From contig NC_052672.1 of assembly GCF_016802725.1 (NCBI RefSeq), forward strand, positions 3,068,749 to 3,132,748: 64,000 nucleotides of DNA. Direction: 5' to 3'. Below, in pieces: positions 49,132 to 59,979 of this stretch. This DNA is from Solenopsis invicta (taxonomy: Eukaryota; Arthropoda; Insecta; Hymenoptera; Formicidae). Under the pieces are notes generated by a model that was not told the origin of the DNA, made no database searches, and was given only the letters and a program-made list of their open reading frames with translations. A program made the translations under genes and the position numbers. Position 1 is the stretch's first letter. Each line of letters starts with the position of its first letter.

Positions 49132-49316
49132 TACAGGGCGATTATTAATGACTGTTTCCATGTTTTACCATAGGAGCATGATTTACCGACGGATACGTAT
49201 TTCTAACATATTTCTAACGTATATCTAACATATTTCTAACATATTATTATATTAGAAATTACAAATGTGTGCTCCTATGGTAAAAAGTGGGAACAGTCAT
49301 TAATAATCACTCTGTA
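49132..49316. mobile_element. MITE of the tacagggcga family, copy 2
   Basis: The left end is tacagggcgattattaatga followed by ctgtttccatgttttaccat. The right end is the inverted copy, ending cactctgta. TA lies at both edges. The ends match the MITE at 27118-27283. The centre contains four ctaacatatttcta-type tandem units. Confidence 0.85.
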
Positions 49317-51094
49317 TATAATAAAATACATAAAATTATGTGCAATCATTATATACAATTAAATACAATTTTATATAAAAATCATGCATAATTATATATG
49401 ATTATACATAATTACATATGTTTAGTATGTATGGGCATATTTTATGTATATAATAATACATAAATAAATATAATTATATATGAAAAATTGTTTACCGAAT
49501 ATAAATGAAATTATTGTTACTATAAACAACTACAAACAAAACACTATTTTTTGTGTTAATAATTTTATTTACTTATTTTTATTAAATGTCGGGTGCCAAC
49601 AGAGGTTCACAGAGGTTAAACGCTGCACTGTATAGAAATGTTTCATTTCTGTGACAAAAGCTCAGAGACCGTATCGAGAAATGTATATGTGCCGACGCAC
49701 GAGTAATAGAATGAGAGTCGTAATAATGCAAAGGGAGAAATGGGGTTGGATCGATCATTGATTCTGATGTGATGGTAGAGAACACCGGTGGTAGCGGGCG
49801 TTCGATTTCTAGAGAACTGTCGATCTCTGTTGTTTGCCTAGTACCATTTGTATTCTATTGAGAGTGTCGGAGGTGGTCGGCGTATTGGTCTTATTGTTCC
49901 AGTTAATTCATCGTCGAGCTTTCATCGTGTTCATAAAAATACTGACGGCATACAGTGTGCTCGCAACCTTGAATGAGAATGTGCACGTTTCGAGCATACC
50001 TCTAAATTACATGAATTATGTCGAATGTTTATGAAACTTTAAATATGCGAACTTGCGTATTGTTTTCTCGAAATTTCACTTTATTTAGTTGATACTATGT
50101 ATTAATGCGTGGATATTTTTATATTTAACATTTCTGTATGTGACGTATATTAACAATTCAATTTGTATATAAAAGTGTATTTATATTAATATTAATATTT
50201 TACCATTTAAGATGATAAGAACGGTCATTTGTCGAGGCGTGAACTCGATTCGCTGAAAATTCTTCTAAACTTCTTATGAAATTTGAAAGTCGGAAATATA
50301 CATTTTAATTATAGTAGATTGGCCAAAATTGAAGAATAGATATTAAAAGCTACATACGGGAATTAAATTATCAATCTACCTACCTATTTAAATTTTCAAA
50401 AGTTCAGCGTGTTCTACATTAGTAAAACGAAGTATATTTCTAATGTTTCAATCGTGGTTATTACAATTCAAGTTTCGCTGAAAGCATGTGTTAAATTTTC
50501 TGCAACAGCCTTTAATGAAATTTTACGCGATTATAAGGAGGCTTCAGATTACGATACAAAATTTACATAAAGATAAATTGTTTATTAGTTAACTTATTAT
50601 CTCCTTCAAAGTATGAATATTCAAATAAATATTTGTTTTACTCTTTAATCTGAATATTTTCTTTGAGCGGTATCTCAACAAGAATTATCGCTAATTGTAG
50701 TATCATTAACAGTCTATAAGAGTACGAAAAATTATACAGAATATGAATATGTGCCAAATATTTAAAGAGCGTATTCACATCGATCAAATATTTAAAAAAA
50801 TTTATATGAGTATATACTTAGAAACATTTGGTTTCTCAGGAGGAATTTGATTGCGAAACAGTAGAATATCTTGGAAACTTAGTGATAATTAAGTAAAAAG
50901 TTTAGTTGGGTTTTCGTTCATTTATCCTTGCGCATAATACCCTGCACGCGTTTCTTGTTTGTAATTTTGTATTGTATTCACACGAGCCTGGATCATCATT
51001 TATTTGTTTAATTCTTAGTAATTGATTTTATTATGTTGAAATATACCAGAATAAAATATAAAATAATACATTATATCGGACTGACGAAATTGAA
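49317..51094. other. Intergenic, nothing recognized
   Basis: A run of tataattatata words continues at both sides of the MITE (49015-49480). The 49580-50030 part is less AT-rich with frames up to 67 codons and no motif. A block cttagtgataattaagtaaa at about 50878 resembles tttagcgataattaagtaaa near 51665. Confidence 0.45.
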
Positions 51095-51264
51095 ACGCGA
51101 GAATAGAAGGCCTATGTTAGTCGCAGCGGTTCTTGGTGCCGATTAATAATTTTTAATTTTTAGTTAGTTAATTTTAAATTATAATTTTGAGTTGGAAATT
51201 GTAAAAATTAAAAATTATTAATTGGCACCAAGAGCCGACTGACATAGGCTTTCTATTCTCCCGT
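51095..51264. mobile_element. MITE with about 65-bp inverted ends
   Basis: The left reads cgcgagaatagaaggcctat followed by gttcttggtgccgattaata. The right is the inverted copy, ending agcctatgtcagtcggctct/ctattctcccg when read on either strand. Short AT-rich centre. Confidence 0.8.
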
Positions 51265-51429
51265 TAAAATATAAAATATCTCATAAATTATTGATAGTTC
51301 TACTTTAGTATTTTTATATGCAAAATAATTAAACGATTTATGTTCTGTAAAAATAAATAATTATATAATTCCAGTTTTTTTTAATGGAATTTTTACATCG
51401 AAAAAATTGATTCTTTGGAAAATTAATTA

Positions 51430-51595
51430 TTTTTTATCCTAGGGATAAGTGATATAGTAAAGAAAATCGATTTTTTTACTGTATCACCCACTTGATTCAG
51501 CTATCTTTTCGCGTGCAGTAGGGATTAGCGTTACAATCAAAAAATTGATTTTCTTTGTATTGCTCATCCTTAATTCAAACAATTTGTATTTATGA
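51430..51595. repeat. Two neighbouring related hairpins
   Basis: The first stem pairs gtgatatagtaaagaaaatc with a tttactgtatcac end. The second pairs attagcgttacaatcaaa with a gaaatac-type end (ttgtattgctcatcc). Both have a cgattttt or attgattttc centre. They look like a decayed MITE or a tandem pair of one. Confidence 0.45.
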
Positions 51596-51641
51596 CTTTT
51601 TTTGTCAATTGCCTAGAGCATACATAATAATATACAGGGTG

Positions 51642-51945
51642 TTCAGTATAACGGTCCGCACAATTTAGCGATAATTAAGTAAAAAACGATAATTTTTGAA
51701 TGTTGAAATATAACAATTCGTCTATTTCATGCAAGCTGCAACATGAAATAAAAAAGTTTTAAACAAATTTATTTAAATAAAACATCAAGGTATTCAAGGT
51801 TATGAATTTTTTAAAGCACTATACAATTCTTTTCACAATATTGTAAAGGTCTTCAAGACAAATTCAAAAGGACTTCAATTTTTTTTATTAAACGTTTTAA
51901 AAAAATTTGTATTGCACGTAGTATACAGGGTGTACAAAAAGTCTC
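51642..51945. repeat. Two tacagggtgt-type transposon ends, orphan
   Basis: At 51642 tacagggtgttcagtataac and at about 51923 tacagggtgtacaaaaagtc begin sequences typical of terminal repeats of TA-targeting elements. Neither inverted partner was found in the window. The second continues with gaatatct.aag.accaagcattttt, which echoes the palindromic element at 16.0 kb. Confidence 0.4.
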
Positions 51946-52083
51946 TGACCTCTTGAATATCTTAAGCACCAAGCATTTTTGAAAAAAAAATGTTTCACCA
52001 AGTAGGTGAGTGTTCTCTAGTGCTCAAGTAAATAAACGAGCGCTGCTCTGGTAGCAAAAAGTGTCGTTGACCATCAACCAATC

Positions 52084-52277
52084 TAGAGACCCTATAATAA
52101 GAGTCGCGCCATCAGGCGATCTTGGCAAAATCCAGTGAGCGAGAAGTATATATACTCTTATCTCTTTCTTTCTTTAATCTAGGTTAAAGAAAGAAAGAGA
52201 TAAGAGTATATATACTTGTCGCTTATTGGATTTTGCCAAGATTGCTTGATGGCGCGACTCTTATTATAGGATCTCTA
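52084..52277. repeat. Long hairpin: 94-bp arms, 6-nt loop
   Basis: The arms 52084-52177 and 52184-52277 are inverted copies with no gaps and about six mismatches, around the loop tctagg. Arm landmarks are ataagagtcgcgccatca, cttggcaaaatcca and agtatatatactcttatctc. No target duplication was found, so it may be a snap-back MITE or an inverted duplication. A transcript would form one long, nearly perfect stem. Confidence 0.9.
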
Positions 52278-53119
52278 AATCAATCGGACGCAAGTAATTG
52301 ACCAATCCAGCCCTTCAGTAAGTAAGCGAGCGCCACAATAGGTAGGCGAGTGCCATCTGATGTAGAAAGTGTGAAAGAAACAAACAGATTCTGGGCGATG
52401 ACGATAGGCTTCTTATTTGAAAAAAAAATGGCATTTTGAATTTTGTATCACGATATCTTCGCTCGTAAGGTACGTAGAAAGAAAATGAGAACACTTTTCT
52501 ATATAATTCACATCCAAATAATCGATTGAAGCTTATTCAGAATTTGATGAGTTCAACCGTTATTGAAATCCGATGATTTCAGGTGCTCGCAAATTGCTGA
52601 CTTTCGTAAAAAGACGTGGGCGTTTTCACGCTTCACATTCACTTGGCGCGAAATACTGGCGTGTCTCTTGATATTTTTCCGGACATAGTTACAGACTTTG
52701 ATTAATATTCTGTGAATTTATTTAAAAAATTAGAAAACCTTTAAACTCGTTTGATTTTTGCGAAAATTTTATATTTACTATGTAAGATTTATATATTTAT
52801 ATTTTTAATTTTTGTTTCATTCTTGCTGGAATAAAATTGTTCATGATTTGGCGTTGTTGATGGTGATTTAAAGTCATAAATCAGATTGTTTTAAATGGAC
52901 TTGTTTGGTTTTTGTATAAGAAACCCTTCAATTAATTTTTCTAGTATAGAAGATAAATTCTTAGAGAAATATATATTTTTTTCTCTTTTTCTCACTAAAA
53001 GGCTTTGTTTTCACATTATGGAGTCTGAAATCTCCTTGATTTATTATCCATATATCACGATTCAGGAACGTTCAATCCACAATTTGTAAAACTGTATAGA
53101 GTTTGTAGAACTTCTTGTT
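52278..53119. other. Intergenic, nothing secure
   Basis: Contains gagcgc/aagtgtg words also found left of the hairpin (about 52045-52070 and 52330-52372). The open frame at 52895-53089 has no motif. Confidence 0.4.
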
Positions 53120-53562
53120 CACCCAAGGACTTTGATTCTGTCCATGAGGAAATTTTCCAAACTGAGAAGTCGCTATCTTTCTACATACTTACAGTTCATG
53201 ATTAACGTAACGACCAATAAGCTCTAGTCGTTTCATTAATCATGAACTGCGAGTATGTAGAAAGTGGTGACTTCTCAGTAGAGTCCTATATAAAGAGAGA
53301 AGCGACATTGATGTCCGAAGCTCTGATTGGTAATCTGATTGATACTTGATTGGCTAAGCGAGCAGCCATATTGTGAACACAGCTGTTGCAGAATGATACG
53401 AATGGTGTTTGATGACGTTAGAGCGGTCCCAAAATGGCGGTGGAGGACTCAATTGGATACTGAAAATTGTGGTGGGGGTTCGATGTCGCTTCTCTCTTTA
53501 TATAGGACTCTACTTCTCAGTTTGGAAAATTTCCCCATGGACAGAATCAAAGTCCTTGGGTG
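53120..53562. mobile_element. Complex foldback with three-way-junction geometry
   Basis: Three stems share a ctgagaagt/acttctcag junction. The outer stem joins 53120-53168 (cacccaaggactttgattct...) to 53514-53562. Stem A joins about 53162-53204 (ctatctttctacatactt, acagttcatgatta) to 53238-53278. Stem B joins about 53277-53313 (agtagagtcctatataaaga) to 53480-53514. No coding sequence is credible. The right end lies about 205 bp upstream of the ropporin-like start codon. The 91-codon frame at 53339-53614 is a by-product. Confidence 0.85.
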
Positions 53563-53766
53563 TTCGTATCGCTGCTGCTTGATATACTCATCGACAGTTT
53601 TTCAAAAGAAATGAAATATGACAACAATGTGGCGGCGACAGATGGCGCGGTTCGTGCAAATCAATCGAATTGTTCCACATCGATTCCCGTTCCGTTCGTC
53701 TTTTGTCGCTTCCGTTTGTTTTAGCCCTCTCGTTTATTCTTCCTTCCGCGAGCGAGAGAGCACACA

Positions 53767-53946
53767 ATGTCAGATTCGCAGACCAAGCGGATTTACTGCG
53801 CTCAAGAGATAAACGTACCGCCGACGTTTCCGTACATTCTGAAACTCTACGCGAAGGCGGCGATTCGCACGCAGCCGCACGATCTTTTGCGATGGACCGC
53901 CGCGTATTTTCGCGCTCTGGCGAACGGCGAGGTGCCTCCAGCGAAG
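53767..53946 (+). CDS. ROPN1L: Ropporin-like exon 1 (60 codons)
   Basis: Runs from ATG to ...EVPPAK, followed by the donor gtacgt at 53947. It carries the whole RIIa core. The antisense 149-codon frame (53588-54037) and the two alternative plus-frames that overlap it are shadows of this GC-rich exon. Confidence 0.9.
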
Positions 53947-56900
53947 GTACGTTCCTTTTTGTGCAAACACGTCGTTTCCACGTCAGTCGAGCTCCACGAT
54001 CTTCTTTTCTACTCGTATTACCTTTCCTCGGATCCATTATTCATCGTGCAACATGCGCAATTTTCTGTTATGAGGAAAACTTAGCTTTGAAAAAAAAAAA
54101 CAACGTAAGAAATTTAAACTGTTGAGAAATTTCAAATTTGGAGAATTCCGTCTCGGAAAATTCTAATCGTAGTCTCACTCAAAAGTCAAGTAAGTTTTCC
54201 TTGGAGAAACGTCAATAGGATTCAATGTATAAATATTTAATAAATAAAAGAGACGAGGAAGAAAAGCAATAACTTTTTAATTGCTAGAATTATTCCGCGC
54301 TATGTCATTATTTGTCATTTATTCAACTTTTGTTTCTTCCTTCTTCTTAATCGTTCGCTTCTCCTTCCTCATTTCTTCAAATTCGAACATAATGGGAAAA
54401 CTTATTGGAAAATATTTCTAAAAATATTTTATGTGAGGCAAAAATTAATGAAAATTCTATGCGTATCAATTAATTTATTACATCGCCATTGCGAATATTC
54501 ATTATTTATAAAGCGAATCAAAGTAAGATACGTTTATCTCCGGAATTCGTCCAGTCGCGTTCTTCCTATGAATGTCTGTAATTATAAGTTTGCGCAATTC
54601 TAGTTGCAGGTTAATAGCATTAGAGAAAAGTTACAAACCGGTTGGCCGTGCGATCTTTTTCTCTAACTCAATTAATCGTCGATTAAAAGTGAAAATTCAC
54701 AGCGCCGAAATATGTTTAAGAATTAAATGAAAATTAATTTTGTTAGAGCTATTTTAATTCTTAAACATTTGATATTTTGTGCGTAAATTATTTCTGCCAT
54801 AATCATATTAACCGCAATATTATTTCTCATTATTTAGATCATTTATCATTATTTATATGTTACCGACAAATTTGCAAATTCTTCGTATAATTTAATGAAT
54901 ATAATTATTGCATATGATGACAAAATTAATTTGATGGCCAGTCAAATTCTTTGTGGCTTCATTGTTATTTCATTTTTATTTGTGCACAACTTGTTTTCAT
55001 ATTTATTATACATTTCGAAAAAATTTCTAAATTTTGTTAATGTTTATTGACCGGTTACAAAACATTACATATTATTTTGGTAATAAGGAGTTTACCTCAA
55101 ATTAGTTTTAATGGTTGTTATCCTTTCCTTTATTGAATAACTTGTTTTGCTGAAGCTTTTTGATATTAAATATTAAATAACTCCTCAATTATATCATGGC
55201 TTAAAGCTTAAATATTCTCAAACGCAAAATTTGTTTCAATTTTATAAAATTATACATTACTAAAGTTGCATCAATTTATCCTTTCATGAAACGTACAGTG
55301 TATCATATCTCTTTTTTCTTCTCTCTCTTTCTCTCTTTTTCTCTGTGTTTTGACATTCGTGTATTTTACCAATTAATTTACAGCGAAATCGAATTTGCGA
55401 CTATTATTTACAACGCGTGCACGCATCATCATTATCATTGTTAACTGAAATTCCTCCTTTATCTGTAGCATGTCGCTTTATCGTGTAGTTGACACCTGCT
55501 CGTAGCGTAATATTTTCAACATACATATACTCTCAGAATAAAAAGCGAATGAGGAAGAAAGTGTTGAATAAGTTTAATTTATATTTTTGAAAGCCAGAAG
55601 CGTTTTGATGGAAATGCCGCACGATAGGTGCATCTAGTACAAGTGAAACCGATTCGTTACGACCTCGTGTTGCACATTATGTACACGTAAACGTGACGAG
55701 CATTATCGATGACCGAGCTACGACCGATTGTTAACTGACCATGGACAATCTCGGTTACTGTGGCATTTGTCCCTACAGGATAGACTGGAATATCCACCCT
55801 TTATGCACCCCTCGGGCATCACGCCTGGTTATCTGAAGACCCTACTCAACAGATACGGCCATGTGAACAAAGTTTACCTGAAAGACCTCCTGCAGGACTG
55901 GCGAGGATTGGATTTACCCGAGACGACTCTCTATCAACTTTTTATGATCGCCGGTTTACTGCGAGATAAAGAGCATTGTGACTTTTATCGATTTCTCGCG
56001 GTAGCCTGTGGATTTTTAGGAAATGTGAGTTATAAGCGCGACTAGTCGAACAATATCTTTTTATAGCGTGTTCGACTGTACTTGATCTCGGGATTGGAAA
56101 ACATGATGGACTTTTTCTTTATTTTTCGTGAAAGTATCTCACTTTCAGAAGTATAGTTTTTTAGCAATCCATGTGTCGTTGTTAGGTGATGCTTTGCAAC
56201 ATAATATATTGTTAGAAATATCTGCGGAAAGATGCAGTTTTATACTCGCGAAAATTTCTCAAACATAAAATTTTAACTAACTTTATTACTAAGATTTTTA
56301 AAAATATTACTTTTTATTTATTGTGACTAAACAAGATATAAGTTAATTATTACAGTAAGTGAAATGACACGAGGTATTCGTACCAAATTGAAAATGGAAA
56401 GAGGAGATATTATTGGCTTTTACAATACATGTCACTGTAAAATTTTAAGCTGTGAAAGTTACAATCGGAACAAGCTAAAAGTATGATACCAATATTTGCT
56501 TGGTACCAATTTGTGCGACCAACTACTGTCAACTTTCCAACTTTTAGCTCAGCAGTAATAATAGAAGAGTCATTAACTGTATTGGACTCACGAATAAAAG
56601 AATTTGAAATCACGATTGATTAAAAGATGCAATAATGTCTTGTTATAATACGTATGCATAACAATCGATATTTTTTAATCGGCGAGAAATATAGGAAAAA
56701 GATTTCAGCGAAAATAAACTAATGAACAAATAGAATATCAAATAAAATATTTACCTTGCTTTTTTTACTCTCGATAAATACACTAGCATATGTCAATAAA
56801 TACACTATAGAAAAATTGAATGAAAAAAAAACTAAGGGTTGCGCAATTTTAGTTACATAAACTGTAATCAAGTCAAAATAAATAAAAACTAAGTCAACGA

Positions 56901-59779
56901 TCGACGAAAGTAAAACATAATTAAGAATGTATGATACTAGACGATTATTCAACTAATCATAAAAGTTATTTGACATAATACAAATACTTAATGCTTAATA
57001 CACAATAATCCTACGTCTATAGGAGGCCAACTCGGTCATGCATGGAACCAATTATTTTGATAACTAAACAACGGAATCATATTTGTAAAATCGCTCATTT
57101 GCGAATGTTAAATATTCTAGAGTAATCCGCTTGTGCAAGTCACGTGTTCAAGCCACTGAGTGGGCCTTATCGGGTTTAGCCGAATATTTCTGAATAATTC
57201 GATCGGCGATGAGCTTGCGTTCGCCCGTTTTGTTTGCAACTAGACGCCTCGATGAGCACTTCGTAGAGTAGAATTATTATAGATTTTTAGTTGCAGCCCA
57301 CAATTGTTTTATAAAAATAAATATTGTTATTATATTTACTTTATATGAGTCAAAATTTTTCTATTTCTCTGATAAATTGCGGAGAAAATTTTGCGAGTAC
57401 TATTCGAGAAAAGGACGACGGCGAACAGTACATAATAGATAGACGTGGTGGGATATTCCTATATTTCTCGTAAGTAATAAAGCCACACAGGTTAGAATAA
57501 AAGGCGCGACTTATGAAATTTTTCACTCTTGTTTCGAAACAAAAGAATTGCATGAAAAGATTCTTTAACGTCAAATCCCCGTAATTAGGCACGCTCCAAA
57601 ATACAAATGGATAAAACGTATTTTCTAATACGATACATTTTTTTCTTTTTTTTACTTAAGAGTTAATTCAGGATTTTGGCTACAGTAGCTACTGGCTACT
57701 GCCTACAACTTAATGAGTTCCTGTTACTTTATTAAAAAGTACAGTCGATATTATAAAACTATTCTATTTTATTCTACTGCAGGGGGTCGATTGTGTATCA
57801 TGTAACTAAAATAAAAATTACAGAAGTGAGCAAATTTACTAGGTGTTGACCAATAAAATTATAAATACGCTAGTAAATTTGTTTACTTTTGTAATTTTCA
57901 CTCTAGTTATATGATACACAATTGACCCCCAGATTTATTTCATCATGCCCATAAAATTCTTCAATTAACTACACAATTACATATGTTTTCTCATTACCAG
58001 TTGAGGAAAGTCGCCAATACCAGGTACAGGCGCTTCTAAAGCGGTACTCCCGTATTTCTCAGAAACTAAACGTTGCACTGCATTAATACTGTAAAAACAT
58101 GATTCGCTTATATAATTAAAGAAATAAAAACCGATAGATCCATATATTTATGGATCTTTTCTGTATAAAATTTACTAAAAAACAAATTCTTGGAAAAGAA
58201 AAATAAAATCTGTACGATTTTCTCTTGCAAATTGCATACTTGAAACAATAGTGAGTATTATTGATAATATTAGATCATTTTACTTGTTTGTAATTTCCTA
58301 AAATTGTTTTGTTTATATTTTACTTTCATATTTTCCTTTTCTTCCAGTTCGAAACATAAAATCACTGTACAGCGTAAAACGCACCGCCTTTCTATGAAAA
58401 CAAACCATAAAATCGTTACTCATGACAGATGTTTCATGAATTTTTTCATATTTTTTTTTAAATACCATAAGGTAACGTCGGGCATATCCATTAAGAGGAT
58501 GCCATAAGGTACTAAAAACCATTTAAAGTGCGAGGGCTCAACTCTAGTCTTTTAAAATTTTAACAATAGAAATTGACGGCTTATTATGATTCAAAATCAA
58601 TGGGTACTAAACTAGAGCTAATTAATATATTTAGGCCGCGCTAGGTGTGCATGCGAGATTTTTTGTACATAAAAATTGTGCTAATTACAAAAACGTAAAG
58701 AACGCAAATGTTTCGATTCTAAATCAAACCATCTTCAATGCAAAAACAGTCGGTCGATTTTATGCTTTGGTACCCACGTTAATGGAAACTCTGCATGAAA
58801 TGACAATAACTAGTCTTTTAATTTTATAAACTTTATTTTATAATACATAAAAATATTTTCTATTGCTTTATTTTATAGTTAAATCCTTATGTACGAAACC
58901 ATATTTGAATTCTGCTATTACCGCCCAGGGTGCCAATTTTAAGCCTCAAGTTTTTAGACGCTTTTTTTGATTATGTTGCAAAAATATTAATTATTACAAT
59001 ATATAAAATAGTATTATAAAAATTGCTACGCTATCAGATAGACATTTTTAGTTTGTATTTATGTTTATGAAATTTTATTTTTTAGTTTTTGTTTAAGAAA
59101 TATTGTCCAGAAACAAAATGGAGTGCCAGTATTGGCGACTTTACTCTAATAATTGACTTTAATATTATAGAACTAAATGTAGCATTTATTTAAGACAAGT
59201 AAGATATTAAAGAACTTTAAAATTTTCATGAAACAATTAGATTATCATATTTGACTCTGAAATTAAATTGAATTACTTAATTTCAAATTATTCACTTCAG
59301 TCTCATTTATCGTATATATAGTAATATTAGAAATACGTAACTTTTGATATTTTTACGATGAAATACCATCATTTCTGTACCTTTATAAAATATCTTACAT
59401 TAAAAGAACTTAATCAACTCGGAGCTGAATGAACGTCATTAGTTGCGTCCGGTCACAGTTATAACTTACGCTATGGTACGCCCCGTTATAGAATCTTCAC
59501 GAAACGATGATATACGTGTGCGAGCTACTGACGCACGAACCTGAAGGCGGCTCGGCCATGATACCCTTAAGGATTTTCCTGAATCTCTACGGATATCTGG
59601 CGGATCTCGATTGCAGTGGCGAGCGTCACTATCGCAAAGCCGAGCGCACCAATTCAACGTGCGATGCGACCACGTCCTCGGAGCCGTCGTCCGACACGAT
59701 CGATTTGACCACGAAAGCTAGCAGCTACGAGTTCGTAGCGACGGAGAAGGTATCGACGCGACATTTTTCTTTCGGTTGA
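53767..59779 (+). CDS. ROPN1L: Ropporin-1-like protein (ROPN1L/RSP11 family), three exons
   Basis: Exons 53767-53946, 55779-56024 and 59492-59779 join, all phase 0 with GT-AG introns, to a 237-residue protein; family members are about 210-230. Residues ~12-55 form the RIIa dimerization/docking domain: PYILKLYAKAAIRTQP followed by DLLRWTAAYFRALANGE. In this family that domain binds amphipathic helices of A-kinase anchoring proteins or radial-spoke partners, in the sperm tail or axoneme. Exon 2 continues with the family's DRLEYP start and DFYRFLAVACGFLGN. Exon 3 has VCELLTHEPEGG and LYGYLADLD, then a Ser/Thr/Asp-rich tail. The usual C-terminal GLSDFFFPKR-like segment is not seen. It may be replaced, lost, or on a further exon: a possible donor, gtatcg, follows EFVATEK at 59750. 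The start ATG has A at -3 and gives the family-typical N-terminus. Confidence 0.88.
53947..55778 (+). other. Ropporin-like intron 1
   Basis: Starts gtacgt and ends tttgtccctacag. AT-rich apart from its first ~100 bp. I see no element with clear inverted ends inside it. Confidence 0.8.
55779..56024 (+). CDS. ROPN1L: Ropporin-like exon 2 (82 codons)
   Basis: Starts DRLEYPPFMHPSG directly after the acceptor and ends ...ACGFLGN before the donor gtgagt. The KDLLQDWRGLDLPETTLYQL block fits the family segment between the RIIa domain and the conserved F.ALGC.MLGG-like stretch (here FLAVACGFLGN). An upstream in-frame ATG at 55728 is intronic. Confidence 0.9.
57780..57932. mobile_element. MITE with about 60-bp inverted ends in intron 2
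   Basis: The left end is cagggggtcgattgtgtatc followed by atgtaactaaa. The right end is the inverted copy, finishing gatacacaattgacccccag. Arms pair through aattacagaagtgagcaaat to tttacta, leaving a ~30-nt centre. No clear target duplication. Confidence 0.85.
58003..59150. mobile_element. 1.1-kb DNA element with inverted ends, intron 2
   Basis: The left end reads gaggaaagtcgccaatacca and the right end, reversed, gagtaaagtcgccaatactg, so the termini pair over about 25 bp. Two internal segments recur in the downstream relic: 58165-58265 with 60080-60180, and 58920-59105 with 61350-61495. The interior frame at 58647-58829 is unrecognized. It is probably a non-autonomous relative of the transposase-bearing copy downstream. 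Confidence 0.7.
59492..59779 (+). CDS. ROPN1L: Ropporin-like exon 3 (last exon as modelled)
   Basis: The acceptor ends tatag; the exon opens NLHETMIYVCELLTHEPEGG, matching the family's LCEILT.DPEGG block. It runs to a TGA at 59777. The alternative ends the exon at 59749 with a donor gtatcg, but no candidate fourth exon was found before 64 kb. Confidence 0.82.
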   Translation, partial: NLHETMIYVCELLTHEPEGGSAMIPLRIFLNLYGYLADLDCSGERHYRKAERTNSTCDATTSSEPSSDTIDLTTKASSYEFVATEKVSTRHFSFG

Positions 59780-59784
59780 ATAAA
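59779..59784 (+). terminator. AATAAA overlapping the stop codon
   Basis: The A of the TGA stop is the first A of aataaa. This is unusually close for a cleavage signal, so a later site may be used. It mildly supports exon 3 as terminal. Confidence 0.35.
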
Positions 59785-59979
59785 ATATCCCTGACGCGAC
59801 TCCGGCTCAATAACAGGATAACTCTTCGTTTTATCTTATCGAAAAAATCGCTTCGATGACCACTAACGAAATAGTTCTGGAATACCCTTCCAGATTTTTA
59901 TCAAGTAATTTGCAATTTTAATAAGAATAGACAAAGGCATGTTGCAGATACTGATTAAAGTAACATTTTTGTATTTCGT

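Larger units (their letters stand above)
56025..59491 (+). other. Ropporin-like intron 2, loaded with inverted-repeat elements
   Basis: Starts gtgagt and ends cgccccgttatag. It contains a MITE (57780-57932) and an 1.1-kb TIR element (58003-59150). No nested gene is recognizable; minus frames of 67-80 codons lack motifs. Confidence 0.8.

Noticed and set aside
53588..54037. 149-codon minus-strand frame and the 151-codon plus frame at 53670-54125
   Set aside because: Both overlap ropporin-like exon 1 in other frames; their length comes from its GC-rich codons and neither shows a motif.
57110..57190. tRNA-like string with gtgttcaagccactgag
   Set aside because: The arms do not pair into a cloverleaf; left as chance.
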